Below the pieces are notes generated by a model. The model made no database searches. It was given only the letters and a program-made list of their open reading frames with translations, and was not told the origin of the DNA. The position numbers and the translations under genes were made by a program. Of a stretch of 64,000 nucleotides of DNA, positions 10,302 to 24,700 are shown one piece after another. Every line of letters starts with the position of its first letter. Position 1 is the first letter of the stretch. The DNA lies in assembly GCA_003956705.1 (NCBI GenBank), contig QZCP01000081.1:60247-124246 (forward strand), given 5' to 3'. The DNA comes from Brevipalpus yothersi. Lineage: Eukaryota > Arthropoda > Arachnida > Trombidiformes > Tenuipalpidae.

Positions 10302-13300
10302 TCACTTTGGTCTCGTTTTGCTCAGATTATTCAAAAGAAGGCTTATATATGAGGTTAACAAATCGTCCATCTTATAACCAAGAGGTGTTTCACACAATAA
10401 TTTACTACCTCTTACAAGATTACCTATTGTCATATGGAAATATGTTTCTCCGCTGCTCCAGTTTGATATTCTAGTGAATGAATGAGTAACCAGAATGTCT
10501 TTGGTAATAGGATCGATTAAACTGACTCCGTGCTTGTTGATTGCTATCAAGAGATATTCTGGGAAACTGGTATCTCCATTCTGTTTGACTTCAAAAAAGG
10601 CTGAGCCAAATGTTGGCCATTTATAGATATATTTGAGAAAATTTATTTTGGCATCATCGATGGTCATACCAGCGTCCATAGAGTAGACTTGTGAGATTTG
10701 CTGCGAAAAAAATTCATAATAGTAAGTATTAATTAGCCTGAACTGAGATCCAAGTTGGTCCAATTGAAAACTTACCTTCTTCCACTCACTGGGTGGCTGA
10801 ATCTTGATAAGATCGGAAGGAACCATTTCGTGGAGCATATTCGAGATTATTTGCAATTCACCCTTATTTTCACCAAAGCGTACACGATAAATTAGAGCTG
10901 CAAGGCGAACTGCATCGTCTTTTGTACATTTATGATATCCTCGGAGTAATTTGGGAAGTTCTTGATGATAATGGAAAATGATGTCTGCAGCAATATCCTT
11001 GCCTGGAACAGTGTTGGTCCAAAGTTTTCTCATGAAGAAAACTTGATAAGTGAATTGAGGAATGGAACCTAGAACGAACGTTACATTTGTTAACATTTCG
11101 AAAACTCCAAGTTCTGATCTAAAATCCGTTTCGTGTCTTCTCAGTCACTCACCATCTCGAGACGGCATGACTTTCTTGATCCATTCTGTGAGATGTCTTA
11201 CAAAATCGAAGAAAAAGTCTCCTTCTGGAACACTGATAACTTTGTCTGCAATCTTGACGAAAAGGCTGAATCCTTCTGCAGACCTTAAATTCAACCTTTT
11301 AGCTATATCCAGACAGAAATCTTTTGCTTTCGTGCTTGAATCAACCTCAAATGCCTGAAGAGAATATCAAAATGATAAGTGAAAAAAGTTCACCGAGAAT
11401 GTATTGGAAAAGTGTGAAAGTACCTCATCGGTATCATCAGGGAAATAAACTTTGTGGAATATTTGGGTTGTTTTATGCTGAATGGCTTCTACTTCCACCA
11501 AATGGGGAGCATATTTTCTCTGTCCATTGTGTAAAGTTTTATGCAATCTTATGTGACAATCTGTGGCAATCGGATGACGTCTAGTTCTTAAAAAGAGGAC
11601 CAGTTCTTTGAATAAAATTTGACTCGGATAGAAGAGACCAGTTGCCAACCACATAAGTTCCCATCCTCTTTCATCGCTGAGCCTAGTGAAGGATAAAAAA
11701 AGTGAGTGTCAAAACTAAAATTCGACTCCAACTTAAATCCAATTATCTAACCTGTTCTTATTGTCGGTAAGCTGTTTCATTATTTGACAGTAGATTTCAT
11801 CTCTCAATATATCCTGAAGAAAAAAGTGAAATTTTTTGATCAAATTTGCTACATTTTCAAATCCCTTCACTGAACGAGTAACTCACCACCGTCAGCGGTC
11901 CTTCGAAAATTATATCAGTTAGCTCATTGCCACTACGTGTTCGACGTGATGGTAGATCGCCCATATATTTGAGAATAGCATTGAATGCTTGACATGCATA
12001 GCTACTTGGTTTCTCTTTTCCGATGAGCTTCTTGAGTAATGGTTGCTTTATTGGTTCACGTGAATGCCTCCAAAGTTGGTCCGTTTGTCGACGTCGAGCT
12101 GATGAGAAAGTCAATGTTCGCGGTAGCGTGTATTTGGGTGGTGTACGGAAGTGGTCAATTGCATACTTTTCGAGTGTATGAGGCCTCTCATGATCATCAT
12201 AGCCATTCACTTGATTATAATTCAAACCATTTGACAAGGGAAACGATGCATCAGTCATATTCATGTCTCTTGAGAACAATGCGAGTAAATTGCTGGGTGG
12301 GCGAGTTGTGGTGGGTAATATATATACATACTCAGATGGAACATTGCCTCTTTTGTCATTACTATCAACCTTACCAAAGACCCACCTACTTTTTATCACA
12401 TCTTCACCGGTATAACCATCTTCAAGAATGATGAGATCTCCATGATCGAATGCAAATTGTTCATCAGAAACACTGTCCGTGTTATCCGAACGATCAGCTC
12501 GATAATCGTTTATCGCAACGACATATTTTGAATTCTTTCTTAAACCATCTAAGAAGTAATTGATGAGATCGCAAATGTCGGGAGAGTTTGGTGACTGAAA
12601 GACCATCTCTTCACGACGTATGGTGGTAATTGTGACACTCTGCATGTATGGTCGACCAGTCTTTTCACTATGAACAGACATCAACTCGGGGAAAGTTAAT
12701 TCAAGAAGCACCAGCTCTTGATCATCAACGAAGTAAACTCCCGTCCAGTTGATTGCAATTATCACATCATTCTTTGGTAGAATTGGTCCAGAAATTCTTA
12801 AAGCCTCATAGAATCGTGAAAAAAGAAGAGGCCATTTATACTTGGCATACTCGACAACATCTTCTTTCACCTTGAGTTGAGAAACTCTTTCCTTGTAATA
12901 GTAACTCTTCTTGTATGCATTTGCCACAAGACTGGCCCACCTCTCGATACTCTTCTCATTATTGGTGAAACAATGATCAGGAATATAATTGGGAAGGGCA
13001 GTTATCAGTTTTTCGAGTATCAATTCATCACCAAAATCGATATAGTACTGCTGTGCTGCAATCATTGCAAGATCTTCCTCTTTCTCACACCGATACTCGC
13101 CATACTTGACTCCACGAACTATTTGTTGAAATATTAAATTGGTTGCCACCGGATCTTCTGCTGCATCATGCCAAGGTGTGAATATTTCTTTACGGAAGAA
13201 AAGTCTCCATGGTGCATTGCGTTCCTGAGCACCTTGCTCTTTTGCATATTGTTCACACTGAGAAATGGCATCCAAAACATGCTCTCCTCCACATCCTAAG

Positions 13301-16300
13301 CCACCTATAGATGTACCATTACCTTGTGTGGGTGGATATGTTCCACCGATTGATGAAACTTTATCATACAGTGCAATGTACAAAGAGAAACCGAATCGAT
13401 CTCTGAGATTAATTTTTTCGGCCAAAGAATCACAAAGTTCTCGAGCAGTGGTCGCTGAGTCTGCGAGTAGAGTCTTGGTATCTCCATCCATAAAAGTGAT
13501 GGGCAAAATTAGTGGTTTCTTTGATTTAGTTGCCTGAAGCTCAAGCCAAGATGGTGGTTGTGATCGAGTTCCATTAGCGAAAGTACGACGAAGTCTATCC
13601 TCACAATACGGTGCATATCCTGGTGGACCTCCTCGTATGAAGCTTAGCAAGTATTTCACAAATTTGGGTGAAGGTGCAAAGCATCCTACACACAAGCTCA
13701 ACAGAATCCACCCTCGAGCGTGCGAACTTTTTTTCGTATTATTGGTGAGCTGTTTGCATATTTGGCAGTATATTTCATCTCTCAGCTCTTCACGAAGTAT
13801 ACCATGTCCAGTGATGAAGTGTAACTTTTCTAAATTTGAGGTGGGTCTACTTTCAAGCCACTCATTATAGGTGTCTACCGCTATGTCATCTTCTTGAAGT
13901 CGTTTCCGCACATCTTCACTTAGTTTGTTCTTTTTCTTTAAAGTTAGTGACACCAACTTGTTTCGGATGCTTCGCTTGTTGGGTTTTGGTTGAATTTCAT
14001 TTTCAGCCTCCATACACATGGATTGGGCCTCCAAAAATTCTTTACTCTTGATAAAATTTCGACCAAGAGTTGCGGTTACCTTTGTCATCACACTTGTATT
14101 ATCACGCTGAAGTGTATGAAATTTGGGCTCAGCCATGTCACCCATAAAGCGCAATATTGTAATCCAAAGTGTGAGTGCGGCAAGATTGTCACCTTGCGTT
14201 GGCAAAGGGAGTAGAGATTGTTTTAATGGTTTACATTGATACTGATAACTGGCATTGCCTTGGAAATAAGTGGTGGCAAACTTAATGAAACCATATTCAG
14301 ACAAATCTTCGGAGTCCTCATGTGGCACCGGAATTATGTTCTCAGGCTCACCGTCTGATATTTGATCACTGTGGCGACATTTATCAAGATCTCGGAATGC
14401 TGATGGAGCTAAATTATCGCTAGCATTGTCGGCTCGAGGCAAAAAATCAAACATCGCATCAACTAGCTTGGAATCATCGAGAACCTCTTCTTGACGACTC
14501 ACTGCATCAATGATTACCGCCTTTTTCTCTTCTATGATCTTTTTTCCGATGATTTCTTCTTCTCTCTGTTGCATTTCAAATTGTTTAATGCGTTCTCGAT
14601 AGTTTTGTTCAGCTATCTCTCTCGCTTTTTGTGGGTTCATTTGCTTTCGATATCGAGCTTCCTCCTGTTTTCTAAGCTCCAAAGCTTCCAACTTATTTTT
14701 GAAATCCAAACGCATCTTAGCGTATCTTTTTCTGGCAATCGTTCCTCGTATGAACGCCTGAATCACAATGACAGCAGAATATTTTCGATGAAACTCACGT
14801 CGAGCAAGATGACCACGACACCGTGATTGTAGGCCAACAATGTGTCCTCGTAAATGCTTGAAACGATTGGTTAATTTACGAGACCGTATAAGAGCTTGCA
14901 ATCGCTGGTAGCCAATTTTCATGGCTCTGTAGCGTTTTCGATGAATATATCCACGCCACATTCGCTGGATGACCACAACACTGGTTCTTAATCGTAAAAA
15001 CTTTCTTCGATAATACCATCCTTTGATGGCACGCTGTACGGTAAGATATTTGTGTGTCATCACTCTGTCTCGCTCTTGTTCCAAAAAAAGGTCATGTGCA
15101 TCTTTGAGGAACACTTTTGTCCGTCCAAACTGATAGTCAGCTTTGCCTAGAACTTTTGCACATATTTGAGCTGCTATCGGCCTACAATCGGTGATCTTAT
15201 GTGCGGGCTCTATACCACTCAATAGAAACCTGTATCTATCAACAAATTCGGCAAATGTGTGTCGAATTGGATAACCAGCACGACGGATACGGATGGTTTC
15301 CATCATTCCCGAATAACGTAGCTGTCGACAACATAATTCTCGATCAAAAAGCATCGGTTTCTTGTATTCATTGGGCTTTATACAGCGGACAAAAAACGGA
15401 TGGCACTGGCTGAGTTGCTTCATAAGGGAATCCAATGATTTTTTGAACTGTGCACTTAGTGTGGGTGTCTTTTTGCGCGTATCAGTGCCCATACGAACGT
15501 CATGAATGAAGAGAGACTTGAGAAATTGATTAGAACTCGCTTGAATAAGTTGTATTAGATCAGCACTGAAAGTGTCACGATTCTTTTCCAAAAAGCCGCG
15601 GGTATCATAGAACACAACACCAGCAAAATGGTTGATACCAAACGATGAATTAACATCTGATTTGGGTTGAAGATAGTTTGGATGACCTCCATGGGTTTGA
15701 TGTAGCTTGTTGAGCAGGGTTTGATCGGTGCCTTTAGGGAATTTGCTCTCCTCATCTATCAGTGACATTATGTTGAGCGGCTTGACGGCAATCAGATCTA
15801 GCGCATCTTGATTGTCAACAAACTCGATATGCCGCCAATTGATTGTCTCATGATTATATTCTTCTTGTTCTAGTTTGAATATGTGTTTCACAAAGAATTG
15901 TTGCAAATTTTCGTTGGCATAATTGATGCAAAATTGTTCAAAACTGTTGAAATCAAAATTTTCAAAGCCAAAAATGTCCAAAACACCTATCGATGTACGA
16001 TAGCTAGATGAACTGAGTTTATCCTTGTATATCACTGAATTGATCTTGTACACAATCCAGATGAACATTCGCCCATAAATGCCTTTCACAAAAGCATCTC
16101 TAACGTCTAATGATTGTGATGAACTCATTCGGGAAACTACCGCATCACCATGAGCGAAAATCGTTCTTGTCGTCAGTGCGTCAATCAGATTTTGCTGATC
16201 GACCTCAAGCAATCGAGCTGCTTTGGCGACACTGGATGTATTGATGATTTCAGTTGAATCCAAATTGTTAACAAGAGTAGCTGAGGGATGAATAACACAC

Positions 16301-17847
16301 ATACACCTTAGGATATTTTGGCAAGTGATTGGCAAAGCTTAAGCATATTTGCATATCAAAGTGAAAGATGTCACGAAAAAAAGTAAAGTTTCTCAAGAAT
16401 CGTTTCTCGTAAAGTAAATCACACAATTTTCATCGATTAGCTAGATAGATAGAAGCAAAAATGATATGACTTACCCTTAAATTTGATATTCCCCAGATGA
16501 AGAAGAGCAGCAAGTATCTTATGTACATCGAATATCTCTAGTTGAGAGAAGGATAGAACTCTCATAGCGTCCATAATATGAGAATATTCTTCACGATCAT
16601 CACGTCCTTCACATTCTGTACAACCACCTTGAGTGAGGTAAAAATAACTGGACGCATCTTGAAGTTCTAACTTTGATTTTTCCTCCTTACCAAGTCCAAC
16701 GAGCATACAGTAAAAAATATGATAATTTCGCTCTTCTTGGGCTTGCACAACAATTCGAGATTTCTCGAGCAGGTATTGATCTATTTTTCCTCCTTCTATC
16801 ATACCATCTTTGTTGAAATGGATGTCGATGTATTTGCCAAATCTACTCGAATTGTCGTTTCGAATTGTTTTGGCATTTCCAAAAGCTTCGAGTAGGAGAA
16901 GAGGAGGAAGATTAGTTACACAGATCAGCTACTAGGATCAGAAATCATGAATCAAAGTTTTCTCATTAGTTTTCTTACCTTCTAGGATAGGATTGGCATG
17001 CAATATTTGCAATCTAACCCAAGACTGTCGATTTGGCAGATCTTTTGTCTCACGTCCGGCGAGATAAGAGAGTATTAATTTTGTACTCTCCGTTTTTCCA
17101 GCCCCACTTTCACCACTAATGATGATACACTGATCTCGATGAAATCGACGCATATTGGTGAAAGCATTATCACCAATGGCGAAGATGTGCGGTGGAAGTT
17201 CACCAATCTTTTTCTCATGATATAATTTAATTTCATCATCTCTATAAATAGGGAGATCTTGATAAGGATTGACAGCAACCAGAATAGATCCGGTGTAAGT
17301 CTATGAGGTTGAGAAGAGACAAGAGGTCATACATTTGACAAAATTTGAGCCCAATTTATGCAACATAAAGTTCTTCAAGAAACTTACATAGATAACATTC
17401 TCATTGTAACGAATCAAAAGATTGCGAAGTATTCCAGCTTCATGAAGATCTCCAAGAGAGATCATGTCTTCCACTCCTTGAATAGAAGTTGGATGCATAG
17501 CTTTGATGCGACGTTCGGAGCCCACCCATTGTTCCTATGATGATGTGATTAGAAATATGAAATCAAATTTTTGATCAATCAAAGTTGCCCCAATATGAAT
17601 ATAGGGGATAAGCATGACAATGATAAAAAAAGTAGTCCCCGATCTAACCTTTGCATCGTCATCTCTGACTTTAATACGACGTCCCTCGGAAGCAATAACA
17701 CAAGCACCGATGGCAACATCAAATTCTCTTTTCGTTTGTGGCTCTATCCAAATATAATCACCCTGAAGATAAGGTAGGAATGAATCAAAATGAGAAACAA
17801 AACAAAAAACACTCAAACTTTCTACTAACTTTTGTTACAAGTACCAT
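10302..17847 (-). CDS. MYO7A: Unconventional myosin VIIa
   Basis: Actin-based motor of cell protrusions and sensory structures (Drosophila crinkled). Eleven coding exons, all minus: 17830-17847, 17649-17762, 17388-17534, 16979-17300, 16475-16885, 11887-16280, 11752-11813, 11424-11682, 11153-11354, 10776-11068, 10302-10700. Phases agree and give 2206 aa (human 2215). Order: motor head with P-loop GESGAGKT near residue 160 and LDIFGFENF; IQ motifs; a charged helix near 870-930; MyTH4 plus FERM with ATYFQG and GGPPGYAPYCE; SH3; second MyTH4 plus FERM ending GYKMDDLLTSYIS. The first exon encodes only MVLVTK, matching the short family N-terminus. One exon of 4394 nt spans most of the head, neck and tail. 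A TTTATT (minus AATAAA) at 10118-10123 may end the transcript. Confidence 0.97.
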
Positions 17848-19726
17848 GATGATGACTGAAAAATAAGAAAGTGAGGCACAGAGGAGTGAAGATGAAATCA
17901 AAGAGTAGTTTGAAGAACTTTTCAGATTCTTGAATGAAGAGAATGAAGTAGAAAATCGATGGGATACAGTAGACACTTGGAATGTTAGAATAGATCAACA
18001 ACCTTCTAATTGATTTAGAAATTGATTGAAACACTTGTTCTTGTCATCTTTTTGCACCACAAGTGGTCAAGTGATTAGAATATCACTTTTCAGGTGAGAA
18101 AAACTTTGAATAATAATAATAATAGATTGTGGCCAAAACTTTTCACCAAGTTTCCAATATCGGTTGAGCATAAAATTCTGATTGTCACCTTATGTCAAGC
18201 TCAAATGATGATTTTTTCAAGTGGAAAGTAGATCGATGTGGATTGTGGATATAGTTAAAGTAGTGGACACATGACTTGAGGTTAGAACACATCAAATTAT
18301 GAAGCACAATTGATTGCGTTGAGATGGTGTAAATGAATTGGGCGAGTAGATAAAGTACAATAGATGATAAATTTCATCTTCAACACCAACACACATCACC
18401 GTGAGTATAAATATATCCGTAAGATTTTGGAAGAAAAATTGTTATCACCGATAAATCACTACTAATAAAGATTAACAAATCCAATGAATTCCAATCATCA
18501 GAACCATGTGCATGTGACCAGATTTTGGGTAAAAAAATTTACATCCTATGGAAAGTGGAAAAAGTAGAAGAAATACAAAGTTGTTCTAAATGAATGTGGG
18601 AAGGAAACAATTAAAAGGCTTCAATTACAAGAATTATAGTGGTAGAGGTAGAATGATTATGATACTGATTATTGCATCAATTTCTCTCTCTCTCCCCCTC
18701 TTCCCTTAAGACAAATGATGACACGGTGAAGATGGTGGAAATCAAGTCAATCTGATCCGATCAAGAGTGGAATGAATGAGCGAGCAAACACCGGAGATCA
18801 TTAATTTGAGAGAGAGCAATGTTGTGTAGAATGAAAAGAAGGAATGAACAAGAGAGCAGCGATGATGAGCAGATTTAGATGGAAATTGTGGTGACGAATA
18901 TATTGTGTGTTACATGATCAATGAGGTACACAGAAAGAGAGGAATAAAGGCCTATCGGAATGATTGAAATTTATACATGTATCAAGTGATGGATGAATCT
19001 TACCTAAAAGTGATGGATAATCAAGTGATAGGCCGGCCTGTTGTTCTCTTTCTCTTTCTTTCTCTCTCTCTTTTATAACTTCTGCCGTGAATCAATAAAT
19101 TTTGGTTATTGAAATAAAATATGATGCGACGAATAAAGATGGATAAATTTTTTCATCTCTCTCTCTTCCACAAGTGCAAAAAAAACAGTTCATACACATA
19201 CACACTAGTTGAAAAATTTAGAGAGAGAGAAGAATGTTAAACAACAGAATCAGTGATTCATATAAAGTGAAAGAGTGAAGATTTCTTACTTCTCTTTTTT
19301 TCGGGTGATGCTGAAGAGAAACCGGTAACACGTCGGCGAGTAACTCTTACCGAAAAACTTCTCTTCTTCTCTTCTTCTCTTCTCTTCTTCTTCTTCTTCT
19401 TCTTTTTCTTCTCCTTTCAGTTCAAAGACCACATTCTTGGTATCTTACCGATGTTGCTCTTGTTTTTGAGCTCCTTTTCCTACCCTTCTTCTTACTATTG
19501 ACATCGATTTGGGCCACATTTAAAAAGAAGTAGAAGATGAAGACGAAGAGTTATATGAGAGCGAGAGAGAGAGAGGTCATCATTTGGGCAAACATATATA
19601 CATGTACATACACACTGTTGATGATCTGATCTTGGACCCGAAAAAAGAAGGCAAGTTTTGGGAATGAGAGACAATAGTGACTGGGAGCTTGGTTTACCTG
19701 TTCGGCCGATCTCTCTTGGGTAGTAA

Positions 19727-19760
<34 letters not shown>
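19727..19760. repeat. (GA)n microsatellite
   Basis: AG dinucleotide repeat of about 34 nt with one AAA interruption, upstream of MYO7A. A shorter (GA)n lies at 19558-19578. Confidence 0.95.
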
Positions 19761-19971
19761 TTTGTATAGTGTGTATATATAAAAAGGCAGGCCCTGTCCG
19801 TCAGGCTGTGTAAGAATAGCGATCACTTCACCCGCTTCCTTTCCTCCCCATCCACCACCACCTCCACCATTTGCAGGGAGGTAGTTTTAGGTAGTGGTAG
19901 TAGTAAAAAGTGTATATATGTATGTATATATGTATATATAAAGTGTATAAAGCTTTTTTGAAAACTACTAA

Positions 19972-19975
<4 letters not shown>

Positions 19976-20008
<33 letters not shown>
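19976..20008. repeat. (CT)n microsatellite
   Basis: Uninterrupted CT repeat of about 33 nt, opposite in strand sense to the (GA)n array 220 bp to the left. Confidence 0.95.
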
Positions 20009-20014
<6 letters not shown>

Positions 20015-21606
20015 ACTCACCGATGCTTGCTTCCCGAATGGTGGATGCTGGGAAGCCGAGCGTAAAGCGGGATCATCAGCAAGATCAAACCGTTGGGCTC
20101 GCGGTTACCACACATTGCTTCTGACTGACTGTGTGTGTGTGCATGTATGTGTTTGTTTGCATGACAATTTTTTGTACTCTATCTTCTTCTTCCTGCCCGT
20201 TCAACTGACACTAGCGTACTCCACCTGCACCCTCAAAACGATTATGGAACGATTAATTCCATCAATGAATGTTGCCCTTTACCGCGAGAGAGTATTTTTG
20301 TTCTCTCTTTTAAAACTTTCCATAACTTTCAATCACCATCCGCACAATAGCACAGCAACCCGCAGATCAAAATACTTGCCGAACTCTTCTCTCTCAGGTC
20401 TAAGGTCATGCTCTCTGACCTTTTTTATGGCTCTAGTTTGACCTCTCAAAGGGAGAGAGTTTTTTCGTGCTGGCTCACAAGCACGATTATGATGCAGCAC
20501 AAATGAGAGTGAAAGTTCTTTTCCTAGTTCTAGAATAGCAAGACACCGCGAACAAAAATGAATATCAACTTGGAAAAAGTTGGAATATTGGAGAGATGGA
20601 AACAAATGGATTGGAAAAAGTTTCCACATAATCATCGAGAGAGGAGGGAAAAGTTTTCCTGCTGTATTCTAGTGGTGAGCTATTGAGTTGAATAATGAAT
20701 TCTGGCCATTGTTCTATTCTTTACCGAATTAAAAGGACTGCTAAAATTAGATTTAATCATGGCTTTATTCTCTCTTTTAGCAAATCAGCTCAAGCAACTA
20801 AGAATCTAGGTAAGTTATCTGGATAATTTGACCATAAAATATTGAGAATTTTGATATTATTTATTATATTATTTATTTTTTTCAACTTTTTTCAACTCAA
20901 TGGAAGCTTTTGCTGGTCGAGGATCAAATATTTTCTCTTTTTCAAGCTTTTTTCTATAAGTTTTAGAAATTTTAAAAATAAGAATTCTTGGAATTCAAAC
21001 GTCAAGAATTTCATCAATTTCTCCACTGATATCATATGTCACATGCACGAAATCATATCAACTCAATGCGTCTTAGTCAGTCGTCAGTCATTCTTTAAAA
21101 AATCACTGTGAGGTATTAAAATTCTACTTTTCATGAGGTTAATGAAACATCTGAAATTTTGTTTGATAAACTCGAGTTTTGGTTATGTCAACGAGCATTT
21201 TAATTGCACTTACTCTTTGTTAGACTCTACCAATGATCTGCCCGATCAAGGTATAGATTTTGATATTCGGCCCAGTTTCTAAATAATCTCAATAATTACC
21301 TAAATGTGATTATATTTTTAAATGATTGTCATTGAGTATCGCCGATAACTTTTCGAACCGTTACAATTCGATATGCAGACATTGCCTGGGAAATGGCTAC
21401 ATACTAACCGAGACAACCTGCAAGGATGATGCTAATTCATGGCTCTTACTTCTAATGAGTTTTATCCTTTATTAGCGAATGAATTTTTCTTCACTCTCAT
21501 CATTTGAATAAATCTCAACATAGCAATTAAGATTTCATTTTATTAGCAAGTGAAAAGTTTTATCAAAGTGAAAAATTAGATAATACGAGTGCCTATCTCG
21601 GCAATG

Positions 21607-21620
21607 CTACCTCGCGGTAG
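21607..21620. other. Short hairpin below the LINE ORF2 stop
   Basis: CTACC-TCGC-GGTAG forms a perfect 5-bp stem with a 4-nt loop, about 170 nt beyond the ORF2 stop on the LINE's 3' side. If it lies in the LINE 3'UTR it could help reverse transcriptase recognise its RNA; that is speculation. Confidence 0.35.
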
Positions 21621-21786
21621 AACTTACTTCACATTAATATATGGTATGAAATTACGTAAAGATCACATATCAATCTTGTTCGGGTATCATGGCGATAGGT
21701 TTCAATTTCGGAGCCATTAGTGTATATATATCAGCTAAATAGGATATAAATTCACTTGTTACTTTCTTGTTTTGAGGCACAAACAG

Positions 21787-24700
21787 TCAATTCAACACCC
21801 TGCTTCTGTTCAAATAATCAATTAGAGATAGCGTACGACTCTTTCTGAGTTCGTAGGTTTCAGCACATCCACATATGAAGTGTATTTCTCCTCTTCTTTC
21901 ACATCCACAGTAGCTATTAAATGGGCCCAGGTATTGGAACAGGAATCGCAGTGCTTTGAGTTTTGTCCACTCATTAGCAGGAGCCTCGCGTATCCACCAC
22001 CAGCATTCCACATCTATATACGAGCTGAACTGATAGCTTTTCCATATGGATACCACTTGTCTTTTAACCTCATTATCGATGATCGCGCGTACCTTGGTGT
22101 TGCCCACTATGTCCTCGTTCTTCAGCACAACAACCTCCTTCCAATCCTTCACGAATCTCTCCGAAAATTCATTTGCTGTGAGGTCTATTGTCTTTACTGT
22201 TAATCGAGTCACACCTTCCACGTTCCATAGAGCTAAACATGCATCGCCATGTTTCAGCGACTCGTCTATTGACACTATATGTATGCTTAGACTTCTTTTC
22301 TCTCTTACCTGTTCTCTGATCACCTTGTAGATCCCTATTCTTATCATATCATAGGCAGGAAAGTGCTCCTCGAATTTAACGGCGATTCTATTTATTCCAG
22401 ATTTAGAGTATACCAACGTTCTCATCTCTCTATACCTACTAAACACTTTTACCTCCAGGACAATATGGCTCGGTGGAGAGATTTCGACTGCTCGGAAGTG
22501 TGTCAGAGGAGAATACCTCACCTTGTTTCTAGAGTACCATTTTTCATGAATGTCAGTTTTGAATAGCCTTTTCACCAGTGAGTGATCACTATATTCAGTA
22601 TTGCTCACAAGAGTGAACAATATGCTTTTGATGACTTCTAGGAATATCATCCCTGTATATATGGGAGGCAAACTTTTTCTCACCACATTACCTCGTGCAT
22701 ATATCGCTCCACATACTGCTGACTCCACCGACCAAAAACGTCTAACCACTCTGTCCAATGCTTCGGCATCCATTACCGTAGGCAAACAGTGTGACATTCG
22801 ACTCAATATACATTGTCTGATGATGAGTTTTGGCAATTTGGGATCAGTCTTCGATAACGTGTAGATGAATGGAGCAACTGCCAGTGCCACATTACGAGCC
22901 TTTTCTTTGAAATCCTTCCAGAAAAAATTGCAATCATTGATTATTGGTTTGAATTTCATCCCCAGTAGCTGAATAAAATCCGTTTTGAAAGGAATTTCCT
23001 TCAGTTTCACCGATCTCGCTACTATTCTTGTTTTTGCTCTGTTCACCTGTAGGCCCACGCCATTGATGATCTTTTCCACTCCATCCATGATCTCCTCTAA
23101 TCGATTAGCATAGTTGCCGTATACCACTAGCTTCGCATCGTCCGCATAGAATATGAATTTCACTCGTTGCTTGCCTCCGTATAAGTACTTGATCATGAAC
23201 TCTTCCATGCGTGGAATTATTCTGGATGTTACTAGCGTCCATAGAGCAGGGCCGAGCTTGCTTCCTTGAGGAAAGCCCTTCCTGAGCCTCTTCCCTTTAA
23301 TGATACCTTCCTCCTCTATCCAAAGAGTGAAATTTCGTAAATAGCTGGCAATTAGACCCTTAATCCTCTCATCAAAACCTAACTCCGTGAGTATCTCCAT
23401 CAGTATCGACCAGGAGACATTGTCGAATGCTCCTGCTATATCTATATCAATTACGAGATACACTTGCTGTCCAGTGGTCATCTTGTGGAAGCAGTATATT
23501 GCAGACTGGACACCTCTCTCGTTCATAAATCCATGCTGCTCCAGCAGCTCCTCCATTGACATGCTGTTTATCTTCATTTCTAGGTGACTGTATATAAGAT
23601 TTTGCAAAACCATTCCCAGTGGATGCTGTACAACAATCATCCTCATCTTGCTCGAGTCTCTTTTTGGAATGAATGAGGCCTTTCCCATGGCCCATCTTTT
23701 GGGGAAGTAGCCTTGTTGGTACGCTGCGCTGACAGCCGCTGCCACCAGTGGTAATATCCGCTCATTGGTATAGAATTTTGCAGGTGGGACTATAACCAAC
23801 TTTGACTTTTGTTCTTTCAATATCCTACTTATGAACGATGTATCAATGATGTAACTTGGCCAATTCAGCTCCACTTGCTCAATTATTGCGAACGCTTCAG
23901 TGAACGATTTTTTCATCACCTCCATATTCTCTATCTGGCTAGCAAAGAACTCTACTTCATTTTCCATCATTAACTCTTTAACTTTCTTCGAGCACGTTAC
24001 CCTACGGATGAATGGCCATGGATTGCGAGTACGTGAGTATTTTTCCATCGCATCTCTCATCAAACGTGCATCCTCTCTTTCATTCCAGATTCTATTTTCC
24101 GCATCATTAATCATGTTCTGAAGCTGTGTGGGGAGCTCTGAAAATTCGTTTGCTCTTTGCCTATTGAGTAACCGTGTGATGGTGGCTGCTATGTTGAAGC
24201 AATCTTGACTCATAGGTTGTCTATTCATCAGCTTGAAGCAGTAACAATCCAACTCCACCATTTCCAAGGTTAACAGCGGACATCCATGACGTACAGGAGT
24301 ATCGGATGGAAGAGCTAGCTCACCTACCAAGCGCCTTTCGATGCTTCGAACACCATCCATTGAGACCGAACTAATAACGAATCGATGGTCTGAATTGATG
24401 TCAAAATACCTCATGGCTCCTCTCCTGTGACCAACGTTTGACCACACAACCATATGATCAATGATATGTGTGCGTTGACTTGCGTCCCTGAATGTCCAGT
24501 CCCTTTCATTGTAGGCTGGAATGCTGAACTTGTTCGATTCACACCATAACTTCAATGCCATACCTTTTGCACCAGATCTCGATGCTACAGCACTTGTGAC
24601 CGATGCGTTCATATCCCCTAATATGATGATGACATTAGGGTTGAAAATTAGTGCCTTTTTATGCACTTCACGAAATACTTTTGAAAACTTGTCAACACTC

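Larger units (their letters stand above)
17848..21786. other. Upstream region of MYO7A, microsatellite-rich, no gene seen
   Basis: No exon is supported on either strand. The stretch has several (GA)n/(CT)n arrays, (TATG)n-like runs near 19913-19940 and T-rich segments. It probably contains 5'UTR exons and the promoter of MYO7A toward its left end. Its right end should contain the 3'UTR of the LINE, but I could not define that border. Confidence 0.5.

Noticed and set aside
12039..15413. Many plus-strand frames opposite MYO7A
   Set aside because: Shadows of the conserved myosin coding exon on the other strand.
20333..20635. 100-codon minus-strand frame upstream of MYO7A
   Set aside because: No recognisable domain and no splice support; likely chance.
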